From positions 71,180,158 through 71,244,157 of the forward strand of contig OV277864.1 of NCBI GenBank assembly GCA_922989275.2: a DNA stretch of 64,000 bases, read 5' to 3'. The notes below the pieces were generated by a model. It saw nothing but the letters and a program-made list of their open reading frames with translations. It did no database searches and was not told the origin of the DNA. Every line of letters starts with the position of its first letter. Within the stretch, counting starts at the first letter, position 1. The translations under genes and the position numbers were made by a program. Source of the stretch: Gari tellinella (lineage: Eukaryota > Mollusca > Bivalvia > Cardiida > Psammobiidae). Shown in pieces: positions 9,263 to 19,693 of this stretch.

Positions 9263-11888
9263 AATTTTCAGAATTCGGCAGTGTTGCGCGAGATAATGTA
9301 TCAGCTATGTACATGTGCTCTCCTTTTTTGTACACTACATCGAGGTTGTATTTCTGTAGTCGCAGAATCATACGCTGAAGACGCTTTGGAGCTGACAAGA
9401 GCGGTTTCTTGAAAATTATCTCCAGCGGCTTATGATCGGAATGCACAGTCACTAGTTCTCTACCTAGAATGTATTGGTCAAAATGCTCACACGCGAACAC
9501 TATTGCGAGACACTCTTTCTCGATTTGCGCGTATCTTTGTTCAGTCTTTGATAATGCCCTTGATGCATAGGCTACAGGCTGTCCTTCTTGGAGTAAGGCG
9601 GCTCCAAGCCCAACTTCACTCGAGTCACATTGTATAGTCACTTCCTGATGAACGTCATAGTATTTCAGTAACGGCTCAGTACTGACAATTTCTTTGACTG
9701 CTCTGAATGCATTTTCTTGCTGAGATTGCCATGACCATTCAGAATTTTTCACAGTAAGTCGTCTAAGAGGCTCACACTTTTCAGAGAGATGCGAACAGAA
9801 CTTTGATAGATATGTCACTAAACCTATGAACCGTTGCACTGCCTTTACATTTTCTGGTCTGGGCATTTCTCTAATTGCTTTCACTTTGATTGGATCTGGA
9901 CGCACACCAGATGAGGTAAGTATTTCACCCATGTATTTTACCTCAGTTTTTCTTAGTTTCAGTTTGTCTTTGTTCAGTTTCAGGCCAACTTTTCTGGCTC
10001 GTTCAAGAACTGCACACAAATTCTTGTCATGGTCAGTGTTAGCTTCTTCCACGGTTTCTCCACAGCCGTAGACAAGAATATCGTCAACGATTACCTCTGC
10101 TCCTTCTAGTCCTTCGAGAACCTCGTGCTGTCGCCTCTGAAATTCTTCTGGCGCTGAAGAAATGCCAAATGGCATTCGTAGCCATCTATACCTACCAAAG
10201 GGTGTCCAGAATGTAGTCAGCAAACTACTGGATTCATCCAACTTAATCTGCCAGAATCCTTCCTTTGCATCCAAGACCGTGAAGACTTTGGCATTGGCTA
10301 TCTTAGGCAGGATGTCTTTCAATGTTGGCATTGGATAATGTGGTCTTTTTATGGCTTTATTGAGGTCACTTGGGTCGATGCAGATTCTCATTTTGCCTGG
10401 CTTTTTCACTGCTACCATGCTGCTGATCCAATCAGTTGGTTTTGTTACTTTAGCTAACACATTTTTGTGCACTAATTTGTCTATATGTTCTTTGACTTCT
10501 TTCTTTAGAGCTTGCGGAACTCTTCTCAGTAGATGCTGCACTGGTTTCACGTTGGGATCTATCTCAATCTTGTATTCTCCAGGGAGTGTACCTAAAGCTG
10601 TATTAAACACATCCGAGTACTTCTCAAGAATATCTTTTTCAGTCAATGGTGCTGTATTGGTACTTAATTGATTCACAATATTAACCGTTAGAAGTCCAAG
10701 AGCTTCACATGCCTCTGCTGATAATAGCAGCTTTTGATCCGTTTCTACAATGTAGAAGCTTAGTCTCTCACACTTGGATTTTACTTCACATGAAATTTCT
10801 ACTTTACCCAATGGCTGAAGCTGAGAATTTCCCCCATACAAGTGCAGTGGCTTTGAGGAAGGTGACATTTTTGGATTACCATCCTGCACCAATGTTGCAA
10901 ACTGTTTGAAACCCATAATGTTACATGTAGACCCTGAGTCCAGCTGGCAAATAACATTCATAGTGTTTTCATTACAAGTCATTTTGATTTTACTGTACCA
11001 TTGTTTTCCATGGTTTGACTTAACAGTGAAACAAAAGTCATCCGAATCACTTTCATAGTCATCAACAGTTTCAACACCATGAACGCGCTTGGTTCGCTCG
11101 CTACTAAAGCGACACACTTGTTTGAAATGATTTTTCTTTTTACATTTATTACAAGTCTTTCCATATGCCGGGCAGTCATTCCTATCTCTACCATGTTTAC
11201 CACCACGGTACTTACAGTTCTGTATTTCTGCTTTGTCACGCTCTTTTGTCCTTGGGCCTTTTTGCTTCTCTTGACGATGCGCGCTGTATTTCTTATGCAC
11301 AGAGTCCCTAGATTTGGAAGCATAATTCACACACTGTTCACTTGGTGTTTTAATTTTCTGCATTTGCGTTGCGGTACGCTCACTAGTTCTACATAATGTC
11401 AGGGCACGATCCAGAGTTAAATCAGCTTCTCGAAGTAATCTCACGCGTACAGAATTGTCTCTCGTCCCTAGCACTAATCTGTCTCTGATCATTTCACTAG
11501 TAATAGCTCCAAATTCACAAGAACGGGCTAGCTCGCGAAGTTTACACACATATTCATCAATGCTTTCTTCTTTCTGATCAGTTGTGTTGAAAATATAGCG
11601 TTCGTATATGACATTGGTTTTCGGCTCAAAATGTTCTGTCAACGCCTTCAAAATTTCTGTCTCTTTCATTCTATTTTCTTCAGAAATATTGAGATTCTTA
11701 AAAATTTGGTAGCATTCCTTACCCATTACTGTCAATAGGGTTGCCACTCTGATTTTTTCGTCTTTTTCAGAGAGCTCCGTTGCAATTTCGTAGTTTTCCC
11801 ACTGGTCTTTAAAGAATCGCCAGTTTCCCTTTGCGTCTCCTTTTAGCTCTACCGGAGCCGGGATGGGAATGTTGTCACGGGCGGCCAT
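9246..11888 (-). CDS. Gypsy Gag-protease-RT-RNase H polyprotein
   Basis: An 880-residue frame starts at an ATG 72 bases inside the 5' LTR. Residues 1-220 are Gag-like. Residues 225-259 are the nucleic-acid-binding region; the second knuckle is intact (CNKC, H254, C259), but the first has lost its second cysteine (CKYR). The aspartic protease motif LDSGS is at 316-320. Reverse transcriptase has LDAKEGFWQIKLD near 539 and the catalytic VDD at 601-603. RNase H has D755, E790 and D818, and ADTLSR ends the domain. The frame stops just past this point, in an A-run, and integrase continues in another phase: either programmed shifting or a recent single-base lesion. With identical LTRs, little other decay is visible. 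Confidence 0.93.
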   Translation of the reverse strand: MAARDNIPIPAPVELKGDAKGNWRFFKDQWENYEIATELSEKDEKIRVATLLTVMGKECYQIFKNLNISEENRMKETEILKALTEHFEPKTNVIYERYIFNTTDQKEESIDEYVCKLRELARSCEFGAITSEMIRDRLVLGTRDNSVRVRLLREADLTLDRALTLCRTSERTATQMQKIKTPSEQCVNYASKSRDSVHKKYSAHRQEKQKGPRTKERDKAEIQNCKYRGGKHGRDRNDCPAYGKTCNKCKKKNHFKQVCRFSSERTKRVHGVETVDDYESDSDDFCFTVKSNHGKQWYSKIKMTCNENTMNVICQLDSGSTCNIMGFKQFATLVQDGNPKMSPSSKPLHLYGGNSQLQPLGKVEISCEVKSKCERLSFYIVETDQKLLLSAEACEALGLLTVNIVNQLSTNTAPLTEKDILEKYSDVFNTALGTLPGEYKIEIDPNVKPVQHLLRRVPQALKKEVKEHIDKLVHKNVLAKVTKPTDWISSMVAVKKPGKMRICIDPSDLNKAIKRPHYPMPTLKDILPKIANAKVFTVLDAKEGFWQIKLDESSSLLTTFWTPFGRYRWLRMPFGISSAPEEFQRRQHEVLEGLEGAEVIVDDILVYGCGETVEEANTDHDKNLCAVLERARKVGLKLNKDKLKLRKTEVKYMGEILTSSGVRPDPIKVKAIREMPRPENVKAVQRFIGLVTYLSKFCSHLSEKCEPLRRLTVKNSEWSWQSQQENAFRAVKEIVSTEPLLKYYDVHQEVTIQCDSSEVGLGAALLQEGQPVAYASRALSKTEQRYAQIEKECLAIVFACEHFDQYILGRELVTVHSDHKPLEIIFKKPLLSAPKRLQRMILRLQKYNLDVVYKKGEHMYIADTLSRATLPNSENCEREK

Positions 11889-11939
11889 TGCTTGACACTC
11901 ACAGTATTTATTCTATACTTAAAACAGTCATTTTAGAAT

Positions 11940-11959
11940 GGCTTTCACATCTGACACCA
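11940..11959 (-). other. Primer-binding site of gypsy element
   Basis: On the minus strand TGGTGTCAGATGTG directly abuts the 5' LTR. The TGG start is the complement of a tRNA CCA end. TGGTGTCAG resembles primer sites usually assigned to tRNA-Leu, but I could not match it against a tRNA set. Confidence 0.8.
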
Positions 11960-12063
11960 TATTTGTGCTTCAACGTTTATTAACTGACTGCGTCATACAT
12001 ACGTCATACAATCATCATATGCTTACGTCATAATAAGTCTAGGTATAAAACAATAACCTAACA
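11960..12063 (-). repeat. 5' LTR of gypsy element
   Basis: Identical by eye to the LTR at 7292-7395. It carries the element's presumed promoter, with a TATA-like stretch TTTTATACC on the minus strand. Confidence 0.9.
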
Positions 12064-12241
12064 GGTTCGACCTAACCGAGTTCGAGATATCGAAGTTCTA
12101 CTGTACTTACCCTAGTCTAGTTGCGATATCGTAACTGTATGGATACACCTTGGTCTAGAGTTAGAGGTACAGTACTGCAGCTAACCCTAGTCCACATGCG
12201 TACAGTGAGATAATATTGAGCTATTTGTTCATCTGACCATA

Positions 12242-12360
12242 ATAGATTCACCGAATATTTATAAAACGTGTTTCCTTGACAAATTGTGAATTAGTATGTA
12301 TGGGACTGTTCTCATGTTTTTGTATGTTACAAACTGAGAGTGAAATAAATAAAACTGAAA
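12242..12360 (+). mobile_element. 5'-truncated retroposon scrap
   Basis: This 119 bp insertion is flanked by the 9 bp direct repeat CTGACCATA (12233-12241 and 12361-12369). It ends in an A-rich tail (AAATAAATAAAACTGAAA). Block B has a single CTGACCATA at the matching place (~58591) and no insertion. This is the signature of target-primed reverse transcription of a LINE or SINE end. Confidence 0.8.
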
Positions 12361-12521
12361 CTGACCATACCTCCTCACTATACACATGCGATGTGGATAT
12401 TCCTGAAATATTCTAGGAAGTCTAATGTAGCCAAACTGAAATTATTGGGCATCAAAAGTGAGGCATTAATCTTAAAAGTAAGAGTACCAACAGGATCAAA
12501 ATGCAAAAATACACAAACCTG

Positions 12522-12774
12522 TTAACCCATTAACCCATAAATACGCCTTTTTACGCCTTTAAAAATTTGTTCCTCTTCTGAGGAAAATAGTTCCTTTTTA
12601 TATAGTCATGAATATGTATCTTGAAATACTTTCTATATCCTAATAGATGAAGGCTTAAATCAGGCTGAAAGTAAAGCAGAATGTGCCTTAAGGCACATTC
12701 TGCTTTACTTTCAACCTGCTTTAAGTGGTCACCTATATTCAAAACTAGAATCAGACTATGGGGAAATGGGTTAA
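12522..12774. mobile_element. TTAACCC-family MITE with long palindrome
   Basis: It starts TTAACCCATTAACCCATA and ends with the inverted form. Its centre (about 12657-12724) is a near-perfect palindrome with no spacer, centred on GCCTTAAGGC. The copy in block B is 58739-58990. There is no coding sequence. Confidence 0.75.
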
Positions 12775-13739
12775 ATCAATAAAGAAAACACCCTTTTTAT
12801 ACAAATATTAAGGACATATGCGCCCAAATGAAATCTCTGTAGGATCTCTATGACCATTTCTGCATAGGGTTTTCAAACATATTCAATCCTAGTGCCATGG
12901 TAAAAAGAAAACATAAATTATGATGTTCTTTTTTGTCAATGGGCATTTGAAATGTATAATGTAGCCATTCTTGGCAAATAGTCGACATGCATTTTTTTGG
13001 CTTCCTGAAATAATGTAAAGCAATAATTGGCACAAACAAACATTAAAACAGTTAAAACATGATGCTTACTAAACGTATGATGCAAAGTGTATAGTTTGTT
13101 GCCTGCAAAATATATGCATTTTTCTAAATTATTTTTGGCTCAGATTCAATGAAAACACTCACTCAATCAAAATTTATTCGTAAGAAATTGATCAAATTTG
13201 ACACAATAAATGCTTTGGGCGTGACTAATCAAAAAATGGTAAAAAGCATATGTTGCAATGCTTCTTTTGAAACTATAGGCACTTTCATACATATACCAAT
13301 GGCCTAAATAAGCAGATGGCCTTTTATATGTGTTCTCGGGTTCATGCTTATATTCACTTTGGTTGAAGTACTGGGTTATTACCTTAGCCTGATTAGAGTG
13401 TTTGCCAAGTTTCACTTACTTTTATTTACCAAGTTCATTGTCATATGTTTAACGTTTTTATTTTGCTATTAATAGAGATTGTTTGTACTGAAAGTACCTA
13501 TGGGAGGTAACCGATACGCACGATTTCTTTGAGTAACAATTCTTGAATAATGTAAGTCTCACACAAATTGGCCGACTTTTAAGACGAAAAGATTAAATCA
13601 GGGTTGATCACATATGCGGCTCACTGTGTGTACAGCCTAGTGTAAATAATGAACTACCTCTGCTGGAGTATTTTGAATTTTTTTTATTTTAGATTAATAG
13701 AGACCTGAATTTTGATTTGAGGTCAGAAATTGGGTTGCA

Positions 13740-13852
13740 GGTCAAAACGCCCCCAAGTCAAAACGCCCCATGGTCAAAACGCCCCCACAATTGATCAAAA
13801 CGCCCCCATAATTGGTCAAAATGCCCCCAATCCCTAGTCAAAACGCCCCCAT
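13740..13852 (+). repeat. Minisatellite GGTCAAAACGCCCCC
   Basis: Six imperfect 15-22 bp units of GTCAAAACGCCCC occur here. They lie in A-specific sequence absent from block B, next to a pearl element. Confidence 0.8.
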
Positions 13853-13872
13853 TTATATATAAATATCTTTTT

Positions 13873-15231
13873 AGCTCACCTGGCACGAAGTGCCAAGGTG
13901 AGCTTTTAGGATCGCTGAATGTCCGTCGTCCGTCCGTCTGTCCGTTCACAAGTGTTCGTTAACGCTCTAGCGCCTACAAATTTCATCCGATCTTCATGAA
14001 ACTTCATGACAATCTTTGTCTTGATGAAATCTAGGTCTAGTTCGAATGTGAGTCATGTTCGGTCAAAAACTAGGTCACTAGGTCAAATCATAGAAAAACC
14101 TTGTTAACACTCTAGAGGCTACAAATCTCAATGGATCTTAATGAAACTTGGTCAGAATGTTTGCCTCATTGATATCTAGGTCAAGTTTGAATGTGGGTCA
14201 TGTCTGGTCAAAAACTAGTCACTAGGTCAAATCATAGATAAACCTTGTTAACACTCTAGAAGCTACAAATATAAATGGATCTTAATGAAACTTAGTCAGA
14301 ATGTTTGCCTCATTGATATCTAGGTCAAGTTGGAATGTGGGTCATGTCCGGTCAAAAACTAGGTCACTAGGTCAAATCATAGAAAAACCTCGTTAACACT
14401 CTGGTGGCTACAAATCTCATCCGATCTTCATGAAACTTGGTCAGAATGTTTGCCTCATTAATATCTAGGTCAAGTTCGAATGTGGGTCATGTTTGGTTAA
14501 AAACTAGGTCACTAGGTCAAATCATAGTAAAACCTTGTTAACACTCTAGAGGCTACAAATATTTCAATAGATCTTAATGAAACTTGGCCAGAATGTTTGC
14601 CTCGTTGATATCTAGGTCAAGTTCGAATGTGGGTCATGTCTGGTCAAAAACAAGGTCACTAGGTCAAATCATAGAAAAACTTTGTTAACACTCTAGAAGC
14701 TACACATCTCAATGGATCTTAATGAAACTTGGTCAGAATGTTTGCCGCATTGATATTTAGGTCAAGTTCGAATGTGGGTCATGTCCGGTCAAAAACTAGG
14801 TCACTAGGTCAAATCATAGAAAAACCTCGTTTACACTCTAGAGGCTACAAATCTCCATGGATCTTAATGAAACTTGGTCAGAATGTTTGCCGCATTGATA
14901 TCTAGGTCAAGTTCGAATATGGGTCATGTCCGGTCAAAAACTAGGTCACTAGGTCAAATCATAGAAAAACCTCGTTAACACTCTAGAGGCTACAAATCTC
15001 CATGGATCTTAATGAAACTTTGTCAGAATGTTTGCCTTATTGATATCTAGGTCAAGTTTGAATGTGGGTCATGTCCGGTCAAAAACTAGGTCACTAGGTC
15101 AAATCATAGTAAAACCTTGTTTACACTCTAAAGGTTGATTGTGGGTCATGTCCAGTCGTAATCTAGGTCACTATAGGTCAAGTTTGCCATGGTGTACCAG
15201 GTGAGCGATTTAGGGCCATAGGGGCCCTTGT
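13873..15231 (+). mobile_element. Pearl-like element, 'GGTCACTAGGTCAA' core type
   Basis: Its parts in order: a terminal hairpin (AGCTCACCT, GGCACGAAGTGCC, AGGTGAGCT), a GTCCGTCCGTC microsatellite, eight or so ~150 bp tandem core units containing AAAACTAGGTCACTAGGTCA, and an end CCAGGTGAGCGATTTAGGGCC followed by a small GGGCC hairpin and CTTGT. Known bivalve 'pearl' elements share this plan. It has no coding sequence. The copy at 31682 is the same type. Confidence 0.8.
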
Positions 15232-16119
15232 TTATGCTATATAAAGTATATCATTATGAATTTTGTTTGATTTTTATACGACTATTAATCGATGATTGTT
15301 ATTTTCATATGTTTTTAAGGTGATTTCCATTTCCCCGACATTGTTAGTCGTAAATAAATACATGAGTATTTACTGCAATAAACACTGATATACACTTACA
15401 GAAAATGAATATAAAGTAGTCACCTGATCTTTAAAAATAAAAACAGGTTAAGGCTTAAATTCCATCTCCATAATTTATAACTTCATTTTTTAACAACCGT
15501 ATACTTTATCTACTTTATGTGTGTTGTTAATTATCGCCACGTGTTTGCTGAAGTGCTGAAGTGATTACCAAAGGTGTGAAGTGTGTGCTCAAAACTCAGT
15601 TTTGATAACTTGCGCTAGTTTTTACAAAACATGATGGAACTGATTTAAATTACTTGATATGGATATATTTTTACAGTATTATTATGATATGCAACTACTA
15701 GCTACATACAAAATGATTTTTAGGATTAATCGTGGGATTTTTACAAGTAAATGTGACTCAATCTGTGATTTTACAGAATAAAACTTATTTTCCTCTCAGT
15801 AAATGTGGTATCTCCATGAGACCCTGAGACGGCACCTGTTGCAAATTTAGCTTGACATCACAGGGGTTCATTGAGGAGACTACTTCCATGCTGAGTATCT
15901 ACATCAAACGCTCTTAATAATCATAATAATAATAATTATAATAAAGACTTTATTTCAAGAGGGTAACACATTTAGAACCCACAACTAATTTCCCTTGTGA
16001 CCTTTAACCTTTTTTGTTTCAAATTGAAAGTGTTTTGTATTTGCTTACTTTAGAATCACAAATATGTCTTCCAACTGCTTTTTGACTGTGGCATTTACAA
16101 CAAATACAGACATTATACA
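15232..16119. other. No gene; A-specific AT-rich DNA, then duplicated block
   Basis: 15232-15704 is absent from block B and has no recognisable feature. From ~15705 homology with B (60497 onward) resumes. Near 15916-15950 is an AAT microsatellite, which in block B is the site of a hAT-like MITE insertion. Confidence 0.5.
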
Positions 16120-16342
16120 ACCTGAAATTGACCTATAGCATGTAATAAAAGTTTGCAAATACATGGAGTAAAACACTCTTCTTCTTCAAACTTTTTTTTC
16201 CTACTCTCTTCCGCATTATCCTTAACTTTTTGTTTATTCCTTGCTATACATAAATAGACAGAAAATATAGTTGTTAAGAAACTAATATATGCTGTATTAT
16301 GGTAATATTTCATTGTGTGTCTTATATTTGTCTGTACATGTA

Positions 16343-17501
16343 TACTCAGCAAAAATAGAAACTTTACATGAGATTCTAATGCGTATAATTCTGTCTATAA
16401 ACACACATTTGCAGAAAGCTTATTGTTATTTAAAACTTTGGATCAATGTCTGCAATTTCTTGACAATGGTAATGAAAAAAATCGTAATTGGACGTCAAAA
16501 TGCATAGGGGTCGATTTCAAGATTCTCAGAGATGTCAAGGTGTACGCAAGATTTGTTTAAATAATTTTTCCGGTTTCATTTTAGTGACTTTTTGCATAAA
16601 GTCATTTCAGTAGCGTGCATGCCTACCGTCCCGTTTAATGCAAGCAACACTCCGTCTTGGATGTACCGTCTACTGGCATTATCTTGGATGACGTGCCATT
16701 TTCGTAATCGAGCATGTCTGAGGTCGTTGGTTGTGTCAATCTGGTAATTGTTCCGCCCCTGACGCCAAGTTTACCCAATACATGCACTATTGATTTCAGA
16801 TCCGGTGATACTGAAGGCAAGGACATGACGTTAACGTTATTCTAGGAGTTGTGCGTGCAGTTAAGATCTGCCTAGAATAGGTCTACGGGTACGGATAGGA
16901 CCGTGTCATTGCCTCAGAAGATTCCTTATTGTATCGGCAGTGATCCAAAACCGCCGAGCAGTAACCGTTGTTGGGATGAAACGGTTACGTCGGTACGTTA
17001 ACGTAAGAGCGCGGTCGTCTCTACGTGACGTCAACGATCTCGTACGATCCTGGAATTACCCCATAACTCTGTAACAAGTGGTCATGATATGAATTGTCCA
17101 CCGTTTGTGTCCAAAATGACGCGTAATATCAGTTACTGACGCGCCCGCAGTAAGCATGCCAAATGGCCTGATTTCTGTTATTTTCAGGAAGCTGTGGCAT
17201 CTCAGTTTGGAAACGCAAATGTTTACAATTTTGGTTTTTCGGTGTTTGGCTAAAGCCTGCGTGTGTCAGTTGCATTAAATAAACTTGAAATAAACACTGA
17301 ATAGGTCAACTCGCCGTCAGTGTTAAATACCGGAAGTGGAAAGCGTGCTTCGTCGTGCGCGGTATAAATTAGCGAAAGTGTGGCTGTGTATGGTCTTTAT
17401 CGGTTACTTCATTATGAAATATGCGTATATTTCATGAAACGTCATTAAAACATCATTTAAACCGGCTCTTAATTATGTAAAGTTTCTATTTTTGCTAAGT
17501 A
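16343..17501 (-). mobile_element. Degenerate Tc1/mariner-like element
   Basis: The ~27 bp TIRs (AGCAAAAATAGAAACTTTAC inside each end) are inverted at 16343 and 17501 and flanked by TA on both sides. The ~1.16 kb length suits Tc1. A transposase remnant lies on the minus strand. It is nested inside the retroposed insertion at 16132-17545. Confidence 0.8.
16560..16830 (-). pseudogene. Tc1-like transposase remnant (C-terminal part)
   Basis: The open piece 16635-16826 contains SPDLKSIVHVLGKLG, which resembles the Tc1 hallmark around the third catalytic acid, SPDLNPIEHVWDxLG. Here E has become V, so the catalytic residue is lost. Further transposase-like text continues downstream through stop codons. 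The remaining ~700 bp of the element is too damaged to follow. It cannot be active. Confidence 0.65.
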
Positions 17502-17545
17502 TATATGTATATTGAGAAATAAAACATTTCATAATAAAAAAAACC

Positions 17546-17721
17546 ACCTGAAATTGAATATAGTGCTAAAGACGACTCTGGTCTACATTAGCTTCAATGC
17601 ATCTGTTAGGTCATGGTTTTGTTCAGCGCCTTTTAGGGTTAAACCCATTACCCCATTTATACACCTTTTTATGCCTTTAATTTATTCATCCAAAGAAACA
17701 CATAGTTCCAATTTATGCAAT
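17546..17721. repeat. Duplicated block copy A, segment before the second LTR element
   Basis: Matches about 61099-61282 of block B, including AAACCCATTACCCCATTTAT. It is interrupted at CAAT by the LTR element and resumes at 28420. Confidence 0.75.
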
Positions 17722-18177
17722 TGTAGCGGGCAAAGCTCTAGGGGAAGCCTTGCCCGTCACGAATACCGAGTTCTTTGTTTGAGGAGAGTAACATATAAGT
17801 GACTAGTCCTTCATATTATCAGATCTTTATTACTACTAAATGTAATAGCTAATTTGCTGGCTGCTATTATCTATCAGAGTTGGTAACTATGTACCTCTCT
17901 AACATTCAAGATCACCAGATCTTTCTTTATATGTGAATGCAATTTGCCAGCCCTGTTTGATTTAACAACAGCCTACTTACAGACAGACTGTTGTACAATC
18001 AAAAGGGCGTACAAACATGAACATCAACCAATACATATACATTACTAAGATAAATAAACAGATTATAATAATTATTCAAAATGCCTAGTGAAAGTACTGA
18101 ACTTGTTTTGGAAACCTATATTACTATTAAAACTATCTAGCCTAAACTTTCAAATTACCTCCCTTTTCCCCATTACA
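17722..18177 (-). repeat. 3' LTR of the non-autonomous element
   Basis: 456 bp, ~99% identical by eye to 27964-28419. Directly inside (18178-18188, minus strand) is the purine tract GGTTGGGGGAG. Confidence 0.9.
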
Positions 18178-18188
18178 CTCCCCCAACC

Positions 18189-19693
18189 TAAACAAATGCA
18201 CATTAAACGCATTTGTTTAAATTGAAGAAAAGTTTAACAAAATGAATTTAGAAAATGAATACTATAAGTTAGAAAATATTAAATAAATTATTTAAGTATG
18301 ATTACATATGATGTAGGATACCGCCTGTTCAAACGTTTAACCCCTGAACAAAATCTGCAAACTCCTAATTTTCAAACAGTATTCTTTTCAAAAATAATAA
18401 AGACATCTGTATTGTTAAAACATCAAAGAATTTTTGAAAATGACAAACATTTTTGACTCTGATCAAATGGCATCGACATGAGCCTTTTGATCTTAATCTA
18501 CAATGTTTAACTATAACACAAACAGGGGGAAAATGTTTAAAACGGCGGTGACCATCTCTTATTGACACGCTTAATCTTAATTTTGCTTAAACAAAAACAA
18601 TTATATCAAAATTGGATACAGAATCGAGCATTTAGCAACTATAAAGTTCTGACATTTAAACTTCACAAACACAAATCACAAAACCTGTTCATCCCTAATA
18701 TTGATAAACCCAACTCATTTTTGAGAATATCCAATATATATCTACTACAACTCAACGGAAGAAGTACTTCCATACACTTCTTCATCTAGACAATGATGCT
18801 GCAGCCTTTGACACAACTAGTACAATTGGCTAGTCATCTACGGAATATTTCTTTCAAATGTAAATATTACTCTCAATGACAGCACGAAACCAGGACGTGT
18901 CAAAAGAACTGTATGCATCAAAACCATTGCTATGTTTATTCCACCATAACTAGAATGACTACGGAATAGTATGTTTACCTTATACCATTACTCTCATCAT
19001 TCATCTCTGTTTGGCTTTAGGAAAAATCCACAACAACAAAAAAATCCTTAAATTCATAACATGAACTACTAAACAACAAATACGACAAATATCAGTATTG
19101 AATCTATGATTTGTGAAGTCTAAAGCGTAACAATATTCTTCCCTTTTAGTATCCAAACAAAACTAAAACGGCAAATATGCCATGAAAAACAAATTTGTGC
19201 ATCGATTCTCTGACCAATTTTGAAATAAAACTGTAACACATTTTGACAAAAATAACTGTAACACATTTTGACAATTGTTTTATATAAAATCACCAAATAA
19301 GTAGCATCAAGTTTTAATTGATCAAAACTGACATCATAAATATCACTATCTTAAATTAACAATATCAAATTGGAATTGATCAAAGCCGACATCATTAATA
19401 TCACTATCTGAAAATTTGAATTGATCAAAGCTGATACTTGTAAATATCACTATCTCTACAGCTAATGCAATGTATTTGTCAAAAGACATAATAATGCATT
19501 TACTACACATACAAGATACTATTTACAAAACTCTTGGTCTGGTTTCAATATTCAAATACATACTAATACATTTACTACACACACAGTATACTATTTACAA
19601 AATATTGGTCCGGATCCAATATTCAAATACATACTAATACATTTACTACACATACAGTATAATATTTACAAAATATTGGTCTGGTCTTAATAT
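18189..19693. repeat. Non-coding interior with a ~72 bp tandem repeat
   Basis: This is AT-rich internal sequence without a supported gene. From about 19497 to 19696 a 71-72 bp unit is repeated nearly three times (CATTTACTAC, TATTTACAAAA, TATTCAAATACATACTAATA). Shorter duplications (GTAACACATTTTGACAA; TTGATCAAA) precede it. A polymerase gene would be expected here in an autonomous element; none is seen. Confidence 0.6.

Larger units (their letters stand above)
7292..12063 (-). mobile_element. Ty3/gypsy LTR retrotransposon
   Basis: The element is 4.8 kb on the minus strand. By eye its two 104 bp LTRs (7292-7395 and 11960-12063) are identical, implying a very recent insertion. Starting at the 5' LTR, it carries a primer site abutting the LTR, a Gag-protease-RT-RNase H frame, an integrase frame and a polypurine tract. 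The flanking pentamers TGTTC and GGTTC (one mismatch) fit a 5 bp target duplication. Block B holds the uninterrupted target at about 58494. The gene order protease-RT-RNase H-integrase is that of Ty3/gypsy. Confidence 0.93.
7163..12103. mobile_element. Pogo-like MITE split by the gypsy element
   Basis: The left half starts CAGTCGAACTTCGATATT at 7163, directly after a TA. The right half ends at 12103 with the inverted motif, followed by TA. The uninterrupted copy in block B is 58365-58528 (164 bp). TIRs of ~35 bp, a TA target duplication and no coding sequence fit a Tc1/mariner-pogo-type MITE. The gypsy element occupies 7292-12063. Confidence 0.75.
12064..13735. repeat. Duplicated block copy A, second segment
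   Basis: Homologous to 58494-60497 apart from three differences: a 119 bp LINE scrap in A only (12242), a TTAA element in B only (59690) and small indels. No coding sequence is seen in either copy, and the small open frames differ between them. Confidence 0.8.
16132..17545 (+). mobile_element. Retroposed polyadenylated sequence carrying a Tc1 relic
   Basis: This 1414 bp insertion is flanked by the 12 bp direct repeat ACCTGAAATTGA (16120-16131 and 17546-17557). Block B has the sequence once, uninterrupted (~61110). The right end has AATAAA at about 17518, then after a dozen bases an A-run, as in a reverse-transcribed polyadenylated RNA. Without the internal Tc1 element only ~255 bp remain, and I see no gene in it. 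It could be a processed pseudogene 3' end or a LINE end. Confidence 0.75.

Noticed and set aside
16635..16826. Intact small protein
   Set aside because: It is a fragment of a degenerate Tc1 transposase with the catalytic residue changed and stops on both sides.
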